64,000 bases of DNA from Mycolicibacter heraklionensis (GTDB lineage Bacteria; Actinomycetota; Actinomycetes; Mycobacteriales; Mycobacteriaceae): assembly GCF_001021505.1 (NCBI RefSeq), contig NZ_LDPO01000010.1, positions 1-64,000 of the forward strand, read 5' to 3'. Below the pieces are notes generated by a model. The model saw only the letters and a list, made by a program, of their open reading frames with translations. It did no database searches and was not told the origin of the DNA. The position numbers and the translations under genes are program-made. Shown piece by piece: positions 7,489 to 18,545 of the stretch (position 1 is its first letter; each line of letters opens with the position of its first letter).

Positions 7489-9213
7489 TCAGGCCGGCGC
7501 GGGCTGACGGCCGCGCACCAGCCTGCCGGGCCGGGCCGCGGTGGGCTTGCCGTTCTCGGCGATGATCTCGCCGGAGACGATCGTTGCGACGTAGCCGTCG
7601 GCGGTCTGATCCAACCGGCGTCCACCGGCCGGCAGGTCATAGGTGACCACCGGCTTGTGCAGCCGCAGGTTCCGGTGGTCGATGACGTTGAGGTCGGCCT
7701 TGTAGCCGACCGCGATGCGCCCCCGGTCCTCGAGTCCGGCAATCCGGGCCGGTGTGGACGTCAGTTCGCGGATCGCTTCCTCGACACTGAGCCGGCCGGC
7801 CGCGCGGTCGCGGGCCCAATGCGTCAGCACATAGGTGGGAAAGCTTGAGTCGCAGATCATCCCGTAGTGGGCGCCGCCGTCGCCCAGCCCCAGCACCACG
7901 TCGCCGCGGCGCATCAGAGTCCCGACGGTGTCCAGCGAGTTGTTCTCGAAATTGGCCAGTGCGTTGAGCAGGATCTCGTGCCCGTCGTCGTCGAGCAGCC
8001 GGTCATATGCCTCCTCCTCCGGGGAGACGCCGCGTGCCCTGGCCCGCGCCGCAATGCTCTTCGACCGATCCGGCTCGTAATCGGGGTCGTCGCCGAGCGG
8101 AAATGTCCAGTCCCAGGACTGGGAAAGGTAGGCGATCGGGTTGGTCGGGACGATGCTGGGTCGGTCGGCCAGAATCCGCTGCCGCACTTCTGGTTTGCGC
8201 ATTTGGGCCACTCGCTCCGCCAGTGGCAGGCCGGCGATCTCCTGGTAGCTCGGGTACAGCACGAACGGGTGGATGCTCAGGTCCAGCCCGGACATGAGTC
8301 CGATCGGTCGCGGGAAGACCTGCGCGGTGATCTCGGCGCCGGAGCTGTTGGCCTTCTCCAGCATGGCCATCGCGTCCGGCCAGATCGACTCACCGGCGTT
8401 GCCGATCAGCAGGCTGAACGTGACGGCCACACCTGCTTCGGTCGCCGCGTCGAAAACCTGCTGCAGCACTGGCTGATATGCACCGTTCGGAAGATCCGGG
8501 ACGAACTGGATCAACCCGCCCCCGCCGTCGGCCAGGCCGCGGCTGATGGCGAGGATCTCGGCGTAGGAGGCGTCATAGCTGGGGATCTGGGTACCGGTCT
8601 TGGTGCGGTGGGTCATCAGCCGCGACGACGAGAACCCCAGTGCCCCAGCCTCGGCGGCCTCCTGGGCCAGCCGGCGCATCTGCTCCAGGTCGTCGGGCGT
8701 AGCCGGCTCACGGTCGATACCGCGCTGTCCCATCACGTAGACGCGCAGCGGTGAATGCGGCAGGAACGCCGCCACGTCGATATCCCGCTGCCGCTTATCA
8801 ACGGCATCCATGAACTGTGGGAACGTCTCCCAGGTCCACGGCAGCCCGTCCGTCATCACCACACCGGGAATGTCCTCGACGCCGGCCATCAGATCCACCA
8901 GCACGTCGTGGTCCTCGATCCGGCACGGCGCGAAACCCACCCCGCAGTTGCCCATCAGTGCGGTCGTCACGCCATGCGCCGAGGAAGGATTGAGCCGATC
9001 CGACCAGATGGACTGCCCGTCGTAGTGCGTGTGCAGGTCGACGAAACCCGGTGTGACCAGCAGTCCGGTCGCGTCGATGACATGCTGGGCGTCTCCGGTG
9101 ACCCTGCCGACCTCAACGATCACGCCATCGCGGATCCCGACGTCGCCGACACAGGCCTGGCCACCCAGTCCATCGACAATCGTGCCGTTGCGGACCACGA
9201 CGTCGAGGCTCAT
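7489..9213 (-). CDS. D-aminoacylase/N-acyl-D-amino-acid deacylase-like amidohydrolase
   Basis: A 574-residue metal-dependent hydrolase starting MSLDVVVRNGTIVDGLGG, the beta-sandwich entry typical of the family. The metal-binding motif FVDLHTHYDGQ is near residue 58, and GLGDGGAHYGMICD near residue 445 carries the catalytic Asp region. The C-terminal sandwich returns with GYKADLNVIDH. It resembles the M. tuberculosis Rv2913c type annotated as D-amino acid aminohydrolase (from memory). The native substrate is unknown: D-acyl amino acids, hydantoin-like or other cyclic amides are possible. Confidence 0.85.
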   Translation of the reverse strand: MSLDVVVRNGTIVDGLGGQACVGDVGIRDGVIVEVGRVTGDAQHVIDATGLLVTPGFVDLHTHYDGQSIWSDRLNPSSAHGVTTALMGNCGVGFAPCRIEDHDVLVDLMAGVEDIPGVVMTDGLPWTWETFPQFMDAVDKRQRDIDVAAFLPHSPLRVYVMGQRGIDREPATPDDLEQMRRLAQEAAEAGALGFSSSRLMTHRTKTGTQIPSYDASYAEILAISRGLADGGGGLIQFVPDLPNGAYQPVLQQVFDAATEAGVAVTFSLLIGNAGESIWPDAMAMLEKANSSGAEITAQVFPRPIGLMSGLDLSIHPFVLYPSYQEIAGLPLAERVAQMRKPEVRQRILADRPSIVPTNPIAYLSQSWDWTFPLGDDPDYEPDRSKSIAARARARGVSPEEEAYDRLLDDDGHEILLNALANFENNSLDTVGTLMRRGDVVLGLGDGGAHYGMICDSSFPTYVLTHWARDRAAGRLSVEEAIRELTSTPARIAGLEDRGRIAVGYKADLNVIDHRNLRLHKPVVTYDLPAGGRRLDQTADGYVATIVSGEIIAENGKPTAARPGRLVRGRQPAPA

Positions 9214-9250
9214 CTAGTTAATCTACGACCCTGCGGTTCCTCATGCCAGG

Positions 9251-9637
9251 ATGTATTCCGTGATCGACCACGTGGGCATCAACTGCAGTGACTATGCGAA
9301 ATCGCAGAAGTTTTACGACGCGGTGCTCGACGTGCTGGGCTACACGCGGCAGATGGATGTCGGTGTGGCCGTCGGCTACGGACGAGACGGCAAGCCGACG
9401 TTCTGGATCGCCGACGCCGGCGCGGGTGACGCCTCGGGCCCTAACCGCGAGGTCCATGTCGCGTTCAGCGCCGCTGACCCGCAGCAGGTGCAGGCGTTCT
9501 ACGACACCGCGGTAGGGCAGGGTGCGGAGTCCCTGCACGCGCCGCGGCTGTGGCCCGAGTACCACCCCGGCTACTTCGGCGCCTTCGTCCGCGATCCGGA
9601 CGGCAACAACGTCGAGGCGGTCTGCCACCAGGCGTAG
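9251..9637 (+). CDS. VOC family (glyoxalase/bleomycin-resistance fold) protein
   Basis: A 128-residue single VOC domain. The first motif is IDHVGINCSDYAKSQKFYDA, where the His is a typical metal ligand, and the end is FGAFVRDPDGNNVEAVCH with the conserved Glu ligand. The middle segment REVHVAFSA provides another possible metal ligand. Members are dioxygenases, lyases or metal-binding resistance proteins; the reaction is not assignable. The ATG at 9251 begins 37 bases from the divergent amidohydrolase. The DinB-like gene follows 11 bases downstream on the same strand. Confidence 0.85.
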   Translation: MYSVIDHVGINCSDYAKSQKFYDAVLDVLGYTRQMDVGVAVGYGRDGKPTFWIADAGAGDASGPNREVHVAFSAADPQQVQAFYDTAVGQGAESLHAPRLWPEYHPGYFGAFVRDPDGNNVEAVCHQA

Positions 9638-9648
9638 CGTCGGGCGGT

Positions 9649-10170
9649 ATGACGGAGAATGACGCAACCGCCGCTCTGCGGGCCCTGCTCCGCGACGCGT
9701 TCACTCGGTTGATCGAGCACGCCGACGAACTCACCGACGGGCTCACCGACGAGGTGGCCGACTATCGGCCGACGGCGCAGGCCAACAGCATCGCGTGGCT
9801 GCTGTGGCACAGCGCCCGCGTGCAGGACATTCAGATCGCGCAGGTCGCCGGTGTCGAGCAGGTGTGGACCCGTGACGGGTGGGTGGATCGGTTCGGCCTG
9901 GACCTGCCGCGTGATGACAGTGGGTACGGCCATAGCCCGGCCGATGTCGCCAAGGTCCGCGCCCCGGCCCAGCTGCTGGCGGGCTACTACCACGGCGTGC
10001 ACCAGTTGGCCCTGGGCTACCTCGACGGCGTCACCGCCGATGAACTGGCTCGGGTTGTCGATACCCACTGGGATCCGCCGGTGACGGCGGGGGTGCGGCT
10101 GGTCAGCATCATCGATGACTGTGCCCAGCATTTGGGGCAGGCCGCCTACCTGCGGGGCTTAAAAACGTAG
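9649..10170 (+). CDS. DinB/YfiT-like metalloenzyme, possible mycothiol-dependent transferase
   Basis: A 173-residue four-helix protein from ATG 9649 (MTENDATAALRALLRDAF). His residues in WLLWHSARVQD, in the YYHGVHQLAL region and in DDCAQHLGQAAYLRG are positioned like the three metal ligands of the DinB superfamily. Actinobacterial members include mycothiol S-transferases and mycothiol-dependent isomerases, so a thiol-linked detoxification role is plausible but inferred. It lies 11 bases after the VOC gene, suggesting an operon. In-frame sequence upstream of 9649 belongs to the VOC gene in another frame and is excluded. Confidence 0.8.
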   Translation: MTENDATAALRALLRDAFTRLIEHADELTDGLTDEVADYRPTAQANSIAWLLWHSARVQDIQIAQVAGVEQVWTRDGWVDRFGLDLPRDDSGYGHSPADVAKVRAPAQLLAGYYHGVHQLALGYLDGVTADELARVVDTHWDPPVTAGVRLVSIIDDCAQHLGQAAYLRGLKT

Positions 10171-10238
10171 GCTCGCCGGACTTGACACCTGTCGAGGCCC
10201 GGTGCGATCCGGATCACAGCCCGGACTAGCATGGCGCC

Positions 10239-11759
10239 ATGACCGCCACCAATTCAGTCGCCACCTTCACCGGCACCGGAACCGTGTTCAGCCCCGCCAC
10301 CGGCGAGAGGGCCGGCGAGGTGCGGTGGACCGACCCCGCTGACGTCGAAAAAATCGCGGCCGGGCTGCGCACCGCCCAGCGGGAATGGGAGCACCGCGGC
10401 GCCAAGGGCCGGGCCAAGGCCCTGGCCCGTTTCGCCTTGTGGCTCGGCGAGCACCGCGACGAGATCGAGAAGCTGCTGATCGCCGAGACCGGCAAGTCCA
10501 GCACCGACGCCGCGCAAGAGGTGCCGCTGCTGATCATGATCCTGTCGTACGTGATCAAGGTGATGGACAAGGCGGTCGCCCCGGAGACCCGGCCGGCATC
10601 GCTGCCCCTGATGCGAATCAAGAAGATCGCCATCCACTACCGTCCCCGGCCGGTGGTCGGCGTGATCGCGCCGTGGAACTACCCGGTGGCCAACGCGCTG
10701 ATGGATGCCATCGGAGCTTTGGCGGCCGGCTGCGCGGTGCTGCTCAAGCCGTCCGAGCAGACCCCGCTCACCGCGGAGCTCCTTCGCCAGGGCTGGCTGG
10801 CCTCCGGCGCCCCGGACGTGTTCGCGGTGGTGCAGGGTGCGCGCGAGGTGGCCGAAGCGGTGATCGACAACTCCGACTACGTGCAGTTCACCGGCTCCAC
10901 CGCCACCGGGCGCAAGGTCGCCGAACGGGCCGCAAGCCGGCTGGTGCCGGTCAGCCTCGAACTCGGGGGCAAAGACCCGATGATCGTGTGCGAGGACGCC
11001 GACATCGACCTGGCCGCGCACGCCGCGGTATGGGGCGCGATGTTCAACGCCGGGCAGACCTGCGTGTCGGTCGAGCGGGTGTACGTGCTGGAACCCGTCT
11101 ACGACAAGTTCGTCGCCGCGGTCGTCCGCGATGTCGAGGCGCTGCAGATGGGCACCGGCGAGGGCAAGCACTTCGGAGCTCTGATCAGCGACCAGCAACT
11201 CGCCATCACCGAGCGGCACGTGAAGGAAGCCTTGGCCGCCGGAGCGCGCGCACTGACCGGCGGTGAGCGCGCAGGCGGCCCGGGCAGCTTCTACCCGCCC
11301 ACCGTGCTGGTCGACGTCGACCACTCGATGGCCTGCATGACCGAGGAGACCTTCGGCCCGACCCTGCCGATCATGAAGGTCGCCAGCGTCGACGAGGCGA
11401 TCCGACTCGCCAACGACAGCGCCTACGGGTTGAGCGCCTCGGTGTTCTCCCGCGACGTCGCGCGAGCCAAAGACATTGCGCTGCAGCTGGACTGCGGGGC
11501 CGTGAACGTCAACGACGTGATCTCCAACCTGATGTGCACGACGGCGCCGATGGGTGGCTGGAAGACCTCGGGCATCGGGGCGCGCTTCGGCGGTGTGGAC
11601 GGTATCCGCAAGTTCTGTCGGCAGGAGACTGTCGTCGCGCCGCGCACCAACGTCGGCGCGGGCGGGAACTTCTACCACAATTCGCTCAAGACGCTGGCCC
11701 GAAGCAACCGGCTCATCACCAAGCTGGCGCTGGCGCGGCCGCGCCGCACCGCGAAATAG
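10239..11759 (+). CDS. NAD(P)-dependent aldehyde dehydrogenase, succinate-semialdehyde type
   Basis: A 506-residue ALDH. The cofactor region is VVGVIAPWNYPVANA, the general-base Glu is in LELGGKDPMIV, and the nucleophile Cys is in FNAGQTCVSVERVY near residue 274. EETFGPTLPIMKV is the conserved late motif. The C-terminal tail (SNRLITKLALARPRRTAK) is longer and more basic than in usual soluble ALDHs and may contact membrane. It resembles succinate-semialdehyde/medium-chain aldehyde enzymes, but not gabD2 closely enough for a symbol. Its TAG stop overlaps the GTG start of the downstream membrane gene, so the two are co-translated. Confidence 0.88.
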   Translation: MTATNSVATFTGTGTVFSPATGERAGEVRWTDPADVEKIAAGLRTAQREWEHRGAKGRAKALARFALWLGEHRDEIEKLLIAETGKSSTDAAQEVPLLIMILSYVIKVMDKAVAPETRPASLPLMRIKKIAIHYRPRPVVGVIAPWNYPVANALMDAIGALAAGCAVLLKPSEQTPLTAELLRQGWLASGAPDVFAVVQGAREVAEAVIDNSDYVQFTGSTATGRKVAERAASRLVPVSLELGGKDPMIVCEDADIDLAAHAAVWGAMFNAGQTCVSVERVYVLEPVYDKFVAAVVRDVEALQMGTGEGKHFGALISDQQLAITERHVKEALAAGARALTGGERAGGPGSFYPPTVLVDVDHSMACMTEETFGPTLPIMKVASVDEAIRLANDSAYGLSASVFSRDVARAKDIALQLDCGAVNVNDVISNLMCTTAPMGGWKTSGIGARFGGVDGIRKFCRQETVVAPRTNVGAGGNFYHNSLKTLARSNRLITKLALARPRRTAK

Positions 11760-12589
11760 TGCGCGTCTTCACCGCGACACTGTTCTGGTTGCTGGCCACC
11801 GCGAGCCTTGCGGTGGCGCTGCCGACGGCGTGGGCGCAGTACAACCTCATCGATGCCGACGGTTACGCGCGGCTGGCTGCCCGTGCCGCGGCCCAACCGG
11901 CCCTGCAGGACGCGGTCGCGGCCGAGCTCAGTGCTCAGACCGTGCAGCTGATCCGGGGGAGCGGCTTCGGCATCGACCCCTCGGAGGTACGGCAGGCCGC
12001 CCGCGAATACACCGCCGGACCGTCGTTTCCGGCGCAGTTCGTTCGCGTCAACCGGGACGGCCACGCGTGGCTCCTCAACGTCGGCGATCCCGGTCCCTGG
12101 GAGATCGACGTGATACCGATGCTGCGGGACGACTCGTTTGCGCAACTGCTGGCCGACTACCCCATAACGCTGCCCGCGTCGCTGACCATACCGCTGACGT
12201 CGACGTCCACCGAGGTGATGCGGCCCGGTGGGCTACACCGGCTCTCGGTGTGGGGACCGTTGCTCACTGTCGTCCTGGGCGCGATGGCCGGGTTGTGCGC
12301 GATCCTGACGCTGGTCGCGGCACGGCGCCGGGGCAGGGCCCTGGCGAGCCTGGGTGTGTCGGCGCTGCTGGTGGGCGCGATCGGCTGGTCGGGCGTCGAA
12401 GTGGCGCGGCGCCTCCTCAACCAGGTGCTCAGCCAGGCCACCGGCGACATTCGCCGGATCACCGATGCCCTCGCCGATGTGGCCGAAGCAAGCCTGCACC
12501 TGTGGCTCAATCTGACCCTGGCGGCCGGGGCGGTGTTGGTGCTGGTCGGGGTGGGAATCGCGCTGGTGGGCGGTTTGCGCAAGTCCTGA
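11759..12589 (+). CDS. Three-segment membrane protein of unknown function
   Basis: A 276-residue protein starting at GTG 11759, overlapping the preceding stop (TAGTG). Residues about 4-24 form a signal-anchor (ATLFWLLATASLAVALPTAW). An extracytoplasmic domain of about 130 residues follows (ARAAAQPALQDAVAAELS, FVRVNRDGHAWLLNVGDPG). Two hydrophobic helices are near residues 163-183 and 198-216, and a final one is at 250-270. The topology resembles mycobacterial proteins with an exported domain between membrane helices. No catalytic motif was recognised. Coupling to the aldehyde dehydrogenase suggests a shared transcript rather than a known shared function. Confidence 0.75.
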   Translation: MRVFTATLFWLLATASLAVALPTAWAQYNLIDADGYARLAARAAAQPALQDAVAAELSAQTVQLIRGSGFGIDPSEVRQAAREYTAGPSFPAQFVRVNRDGHAWLLNVGDPGPWEIDVIPMLRDDSFAQLLADYPITLPASLTIPLTSTSTEVMRPGGLHRLSVWGPLLTVVLGAMAGLCAILTLVAARRRGRALASLGVSALLVGAIGWSGVEVARRLLNQVLSQATGDIRRITDALADVAEASLHLWLNLTLAAGAVLVLVGVGIALVGGLRKS

Positions 12590-12661
12590 GGGGGCGACGC
12601 TTTAGAACACTTCCACGAGTGCATGGTGGCCGCCGGCACGGGCCAGTCGGCGATCACAGTG

Positions 12662-14698
12662 TCAGGCCCGCCCCAGCATCCGCCACAGGAACGAAAAGCT
12701 CAGCGCGGACTTGAACGCCGCCTGCGCGTTGTCGGCCGCACCGCCGTGGCCGCCCTCGATGTTCTCGTAGTACCAGACCCGGTGCCCGGCGTCCTGAAGC
12801 GCCGCGGTCATCTTGCGGGCATGCCCCGGATGCACCCGGTCGTCGCGGGTGGACGTGGTGATCAGCACCGGCGGGTAGGCGGCATCGGCGGAAATGTTCT
12901 GGTACGGCGAGTATTTGCTGATGAACTCCCACTCCTCGGGGTCATCCGGGTCACCGTACTCGGCCACCCAGGAAGCACCGGCGAGCAGCAGGTGGTAGCG
13001 GCGCATGTCCAGCAACGGCACCTGGCACACCAGTGCGCCGAACAACTGTGGGTACGCGGTGAGCATGATGCCCATCAGCAGCCCACCATTGCTGCCGCCC
13101 ACCGCGCCGAGCTGCTCGACTCTGGCGATACCGCGCTCCACCAGATCGGTTGCCACCGCGGCGAAATCCTCGGCCACCAGATGACGGCCGGCACGCATCG
13201 CCTGGGTGTGCCAGCCGGGCCCGTACTCGCCGCCGCCACGGATGTTGGCCAGCACGTAGGTCCCCCCGCGCTCGAGCCACAGCCGGCCCAGCACGCCGTC
13301 GTAACCCGGGGTGCGTGCCACCTCGAATCCGCCGTAGCCGCCCAGCAGTGTCGCGCCGGTGGCGCCCGCTGGGCGCACGACGAAGTAGGGGATCGCGGTG
13401 CCGTCTTTCGAGGTGGCGAAGTACTGGCTGACATCGAGTCCGTCGGCGTCGAAAAACGCTGGAGCCGATTTGATCTCGGTCAGCGGCCCGTCCACGGGAC
13501 CGTGCAGGAGTCGTGATGGCCGGTCGAATCCGCTTGAGTCCAGGAAGATCTCGTCGCCGGTGTCGTCGGCGGCCGCGATCACGGTGTTGGTGTTGTCCGG
13601 TACCTCGGCGACGGGCCGGCGCTGCCAGGTTCCGGGCGTGACCACCTCTACCCGGCTGGCCACGTCGTGCAGGGTGACCAGGATCAGTCGATCACGGGTC
13701 CACGCGTAGTGATGCAGCGCGGTGTGAGCGTCCGGTTCGAAGACGACGCTGCACTGCGCTGTGCCGGACAGGAACTCGTCGTAGTCAGCGGCCAACAGGG
13801 AGCCGGCCCGATACGACGCGGTGCCGGTGTCCCAGTCGGTGCGCAGATCGATCAGGATCCATTGCCGGTGTACCGACACCGAGGCGTCGGTGGGCGCGTC
13901 GATGCGGATCAGCTCGCCCTCGCGCAATTCGTAGACTTCGTCGTTGAAGAAGTCGATCGCACGCGACACCAGGGTTCGTTCGAATCCCGGCGTGCGGTCT
14001 CGGCCCGCCGCCACAACCACATCAGTGGCCGACCCGCTGAACACCGTCTCCGCCTGTGCCAGATCCTGACCGCGGCGCCATCGCTTCACTATTCGGGGGT
14101 ATCCGGACTCGGTCAGCGAACCGGCGCCGAAGTCGGTGCCCACCAGGACGGTGTCGTCGTCCTCCCAGCCGATCCGCGTCTTGGCCTCGGGAAGCTCGAA
14201 GCCCTGTCCGTCCGAACCCACGAATTCCCTGGCCACCAAGTCGAATTCACGCACAACGACGGCGTCAGACCCGCCGCGGGACAGCGATATCAGGGCCCGG
14301 GTGTGGTGGGGTTCGATCACGTTGGCCCCGCCCCAGACCCAGTTCTCGTCATCGGCGCGCGCCAGCTCGTCGAGGTCGATCACCACATCCCAGTCGGGGC
14401 TGTCGGTGCGATAGCTGTCCACGGTGGTGCGCCGCCACAGCCCGCGCGGGTTGGCGGCGTCACGCCAGAAGTTGTAGAGGTACTCGCCGCGGCGCCGGAC
14501 GTAGGGGATGCGGGCGTCGGTGTCGAGCACCTCCAGGGCGGCGGTGCGCATCGCTTCGAAGTCGTCGCCGGCGAACTCGTCGACGGTCGGGGTGTTGTGG
14601 GCGCGCACCCAGTCCAGTGACCGCTCGCCGGTCACGTCCTCCAGCCACAGGTACGGGTCTTCAAAGTCGCGGGCACGATGCGCAGGCATGGAAGTCAT
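12662..14698 (-). CDS. Prolyl oligopeptidase-family serine peptidase (S9A), Rv0457c-like
   Basis: A 678-residue protein from ATG 14698 (MTSMPAHRARDFEDPYLWLE). Residues about 60-400 are the seven-bladed propeller. The C-terminal alpha/beta hydrolase carries GGSNGG (nucleophile Ser) near residue 539, Asp in STRDDRVHPGH and His in IEGGHGG. Length and position next to the Rv0458-like aldehyde dehydrogenase match M. tuberculosis Rv0457c. No signal peptide, so it probably cleaves oligopeptides in the cytoplasm. In-frame sequence upstream of 14698 overlaps the divergent promoter region and lacks conservation with the family start. Confidence 0.9.
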   Translation of the reverse strand: MTSMPAHRARDFEDPYLWLEDVTGERSLDWVRAHNTPTVDEFAGDDFEAMRTAALEVLDTDARIPYVRRRGEYLYNFWRDAANPRGLWRRTTVDSYRTDSPDWDVVIDLDELARADDENWVWGGANVIEPHHTRALISLSRGGSDAVVVREFDLVAREFVGSDGQGFELPEAKTRIGWEDDDTVLVGTDFGAGSLTESGYPRIVKRWRRGQDLAQAETVFSGSATDVVVAAGRDRTPGFERTLVSRAIDFFNDEVYELREGELIRIDAPTDASVSVHRQWILIDLRTDWDTGTASYRAGSLLAADYDEFLSGTAQCSVVFEPDAHTALHHYAWTRDRLILVTLHDVASRVEVVTPGTWQRRPVAEVPDNTNTVIAAADDTGDEIFLDSSGFDRPSRLLHGPVDGPLTEIKSAPAFFDADGLDVSQYFATSKDGTAIPYFVVRPAGATGATLLGGYGGFEVARTPGYDGVLGRLWLERGGTYVLANIRGGGEYGPGWHTQAMRAGRHLVAEDFAAVATDLVERGIARVEQLGAVGGSNGGLLMGIMLTAYPQLFGALVCQVPLLDMRRYHLLLAGASWVAEYGDPDDPEEWEFISKYSPYQNISADAAYPPVLITTSTRDDRVHPGHARKMTAALQDAGHRVWYYENIEGGHGGAADNAQAAFKSALSFSFLWRMLGRA

Positions 14699-14754
14699 TG
14701 TGACCGCGGCGGTACTGTGAGTTGAGTAACACCCACGGCTAAGGAGCAGCATCG

Positions 14755-16277
<1,523 letters not shown>

Positions 16278-16278
<1 letters not shown>

Positions 16279-16694
16279 TGGACGCGCCGGACCGGGTGCT
16301 GATCACCGACGCGGCCGCCGACCTGGTGGCGCGTCTGGTGGCTCGCCACGGTCCGGTGATGTTCCACCAGTCCGGCGGCTGCTGCGACGGGTCGGCGCCG
16401 ATGTGCTACCCCGACGGTGACTTCATCATCGGCGACCACGACGTGCTGCTCGGCGTCCTGGACCTGGAAAACGGGGGAGCCGGCATCGAAGTGCCGGTCT
16501 GGATCTCCGGTCCGCAGTTCGCCGCGTGGAAGCACACCCAGCTGATCATCGACGTGGTGCCGGGCCGCGGCGCCGGGTTCAGCCTGGAGGCGCCCGAAGG
16601 CATGCGGTTCCTGACTCGCGGCCGGGCCTTCACCGACGTTGAGAACACGCTGCTGGAAACAGTCCCGGTGATCACCGGGTCGTTACCGCGCTGA
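16278..16694 (+). CDS. DUF779 protein partnered with aldehyde dehydrogenase, Rv0459-like
   Basis: A 138-residue protein starting at ATG 16278, which overlaps the TGA of the ALDH gene. The diagnostic DUF779 segment MFHQSGGCCDGSAPMCY near residue 30 has three Cys that could bind metal, followed by GDFIIGDHDVLLG and YCH-free beta strands to the end. The family is almost always encoded beside an acetaldehyde-type ALDH; the biochemical role is unknown, perhaps an accessory or repair factor. The start at 16278 is forced by the overlap and by homology. Confidence 0.88.
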
Positions 16695-16723
16695 ACGGTG
16701 CGGTCGCCGTAAAATCTGGTGGT

Positions 16724-17002
16724 GTGATTCCGCTGCCACGCCCTTGGTTGTTGAGCAGCGCCATGCTGGTCGGGGCGGCGGTCGGCATCTTGGCCGGGAT
16801 CGGCTTGAGCCTGGTCATCACCGCTCCGCTGCGCCCGGACGTCGCGATCACGCTGGTGCTCGGAGCGCCCAGCATCGCGGGGCTGGTGCTGGTGTTCGTC
16901 TCCTCGCGTCGGTGGGTAACCGCCCTGGGTGCGTTTCTGCTCGCGCTGGCGGTCGGGTGGTTCGGCGCACTGGCCGCGATTCAGGTGGTGTCGGGTGTCT
17001 GA
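16724..17002 (+). CDS. Small three-helix membrane protein, Rv0460-like position
   Basis: A 92-residue hydrophobic protein from GTG 16724 (MIPLPRPWLLSSAMLVGAAVG). Helices lie near residues 8-32, 42-60 and 63-88, with short polar links. It lies 30 bases after the DUF779 gene, and its last codons overlap the next gene by 8 bases. Position matches the short hydrophobic Rv0460 of M. tuberculosis. No function can be assigned; co-transcription with the membrane protein downstream is likely. Confidence 0.7.
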   Translation: MIPLPRPWLLSSAMLVGAAVGILAGIGLSLVITAPLRPDVAITLVLGAPSIAGLVLVFVSSRRWVTALGAFLLALAVGWFGALAAIQVVSGV

Positions 17003-17552
17003 GACCACCGACACCGGGTCACTGCCCATGACCGAGCCGCACATGGCGCCGATCTTCGACACCGGGCCGCACCCGGTACCGCTGCCCGGGCCGACGGAGG
17101 CGCTGGACGAGCCGATCACCGGTGCCGAGCCGATTGCGTGGCCTGAACCGGAAAGCTACGCGGCGGCGCCTGCATCGTCGCCGGCCAAACCGGCCAAACC
17201 AACCAAACCGGTGGTCCTCACCGGCCAATACCAATTCCTGAAGTGGTGGCAGCTGGCCCTGGTGCTGTTGGCGGTGTGGGTTCCGGCAGCCGGGATCGGC
17301 CTGGGGCTGTTCTCCTGGTGGTACGCCCTGGCCGACAAGACACCGGCCGTCTTCGTGGTGCTGGTCTATGCCGTGGTGTGTATGGTCGCCGGGCTGATCG
17401 TGGCGATGGTGGGGGAGAAGCCGCTGGTGTCGGCGGTGGCAATCGCGCTGATGTCGGCGGTGTTCGCGTCCGCGGTTGCCGCGGCGCCGCTGTACGGGCA
17501 CTACTACTGCCAGCATGTGAGCCGCTGCGTCGCCGGAGTTCTTCCGTACTGA
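16995..17552 (+). CDS. Membrane protein with proline-rich N-terminus, Rv0461-like position
   Basis: A 185-residue protein from GTG 16995 (VSETTDTGSLPMTEPHM), overlapping the previous gene by 8 bases; an ATG at 17028 is an alternative. The first about 75 residues are Pro/Ala/Lys-rich (KPAKPTKPVV) and likely cytoplasmic. Three hydrophobic helices follow near residues 84-108, 114-137 and 140-165. The C-terminus has two Cys (YYCQHVSRCVAG) that could form an extracytoplasmic disulfide. Equivalent in place to Rv0461; function unknown. Confidence 0.75.
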   Translation: MSETTDTGSLPMTEPHMAPIFDTGPHPVPLPGPTEALDEPITGAEPIAWPEPESYAAAPASSPAKPAKPTKPVVLTGQYQFLKWWQLALVLLAVWVPAAGIGLGLFSWWYALADKTPAVFVVLVYAVVCMVAGLIVAMVGEKPLVSAVAIALMSAVFASAVAAAPLYGHYYCQHVSRCVAGVLPY

Positions 17553-17590
17553 GCTGACGGCTCGCATGCTCGGGCTCTCGCCCGGAATAC

Positions 17591-18454
17591 CTACTTCACC
17601 AAGGTGAATTGGTTGACATCGACTTGACGTTGCCGGAACATCTTCGCGCAGCCGGTCAAGTACTTCATGTACCGGTCGTAGACCTCCTGTGACTGGATCG
17701 CAATGGCCTGCTCGCGATGCGATTCCAGCGCTGCCGCCCAGCAGTCCAAGGTCCTGGCGTAGTGCGGCTGCAACGACTGCACCCGGGTGACGGTAAAGGC
17801 GGCCTCGGTAGCGCGCTCCTCGACCATCGAGACCGACGGCAGCCTGCCGCCGGGGAAGATCTCGGTCATGATGAATTTGATGAAGCGGGCCAACTCAAAT
17901 GTCAGTGGAATGCCCAGTTCTTTGGCGTACTTCGGGTTCAGGCCGCAGATGGTGTGCAGCAGCATCACTCCGTCGGGGGGAAGCGCGTCGTAGGCCATCG
18001 AGAAGAACGCGGGATAGCGGTCGTGGCCGAAGTGCTCGAACGCCCCGATCGAGACGATCCGGTCTACCGGCTCGTAGAACTGTTCCCAGCCCTGCAGCAG
18101 CACCCGCCTGCGGCGGGGACTGTCCATTGAGTCGAAAGTCTGCTCTACATAGGCGGCTTGGTTCTTTGACAGGGTCAGGCCGATGACGTTGACGTCATAG
18201 CGTTCGATCGCCCGCCGCATTGTGGCGCCCCAGCCGCAGCCGACGTCGAGCAGCGTCATTCCCGGTTGCAGGCCGAGCTTGCCCAGCGCCAGGTCGATCT
18301 TGGCGAGCTGGGCCTCTTCCAGCGTCATGTCATCGCGCTCGAAGTAGGCGCAACTGTAGGTCTGCGACGGGTCCAGAAACAGCCGGAAGAAGTCGTCGGA
18401 CAAATCGTAATGTGCCTGGACGTCCTCAAAATGTGGTGTCAGTTCTTTGGCCAT
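17591..18454 (-). CDS. Mycolic acid cyclopropane synthase, MmaA2/CmaA1-like (paralog A)
   Basis: A 287-residue protein from ATG 18454 ([20 protein letters not shown]). SAM motif I is [15 protein letters not shown]. Active-site signatures [22 protein letters not shown] and MLLHTICGL retain the Cys, Glu and His that in CmaA1-type enzymes surround the bicarbonate ion. Overall it reads closest to MmaA2/CmaA1, which form cis-cyclopropane rings on meromycolate chains using SAM. Among the five copies here it is the one at the 3' end of the upstream trio (A-C), transcribed away from lpdC. The exact double-bond position cannot be told. Confidence 0.88.
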   Translation of the reverse strand: MAKELTPHFEDVQAHYDLSDDFFRLFLDPSQTYSCAYFERDDMTLEEAQLAKIDLALGKLGLQPGMTLLDVGCGWGATMRRAIERYDVNVIGLTLSKNQAAYVEQTFDSMDSPRRRRVLLQGWEQFYEPVDRIVSIGAFEHFGHDRYPAFFSMAYDALPPDGVMLLHTICGLNPKYAKELGIPLTFELARFIKFIMTEIFPGGRLPSVSMVEERATEAAFTVTRVQSLQPHYARTLDCWAAALESHREQAIAIQSQEVYDRYMKYLTGCAKMFRQRQVDVNQFTLVK

Positions 18455-18545
18455 GGCGGCATTGCCTTTCGGTGGGTCAGGGGATCGCCCCGCCCCGGAT
18501 GCCGGGAGCGGACGCATGCTGCTTGGCGCACTTGCCGAAACGTGG

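Noticed and set aside
10239..11759. Calling this aldehyde dehydrogenase gabD2
   Set aside because: The N-terminal and cofactor-region sequences differ from what I recall of GabD2, and there is no context of GABA metabolism.
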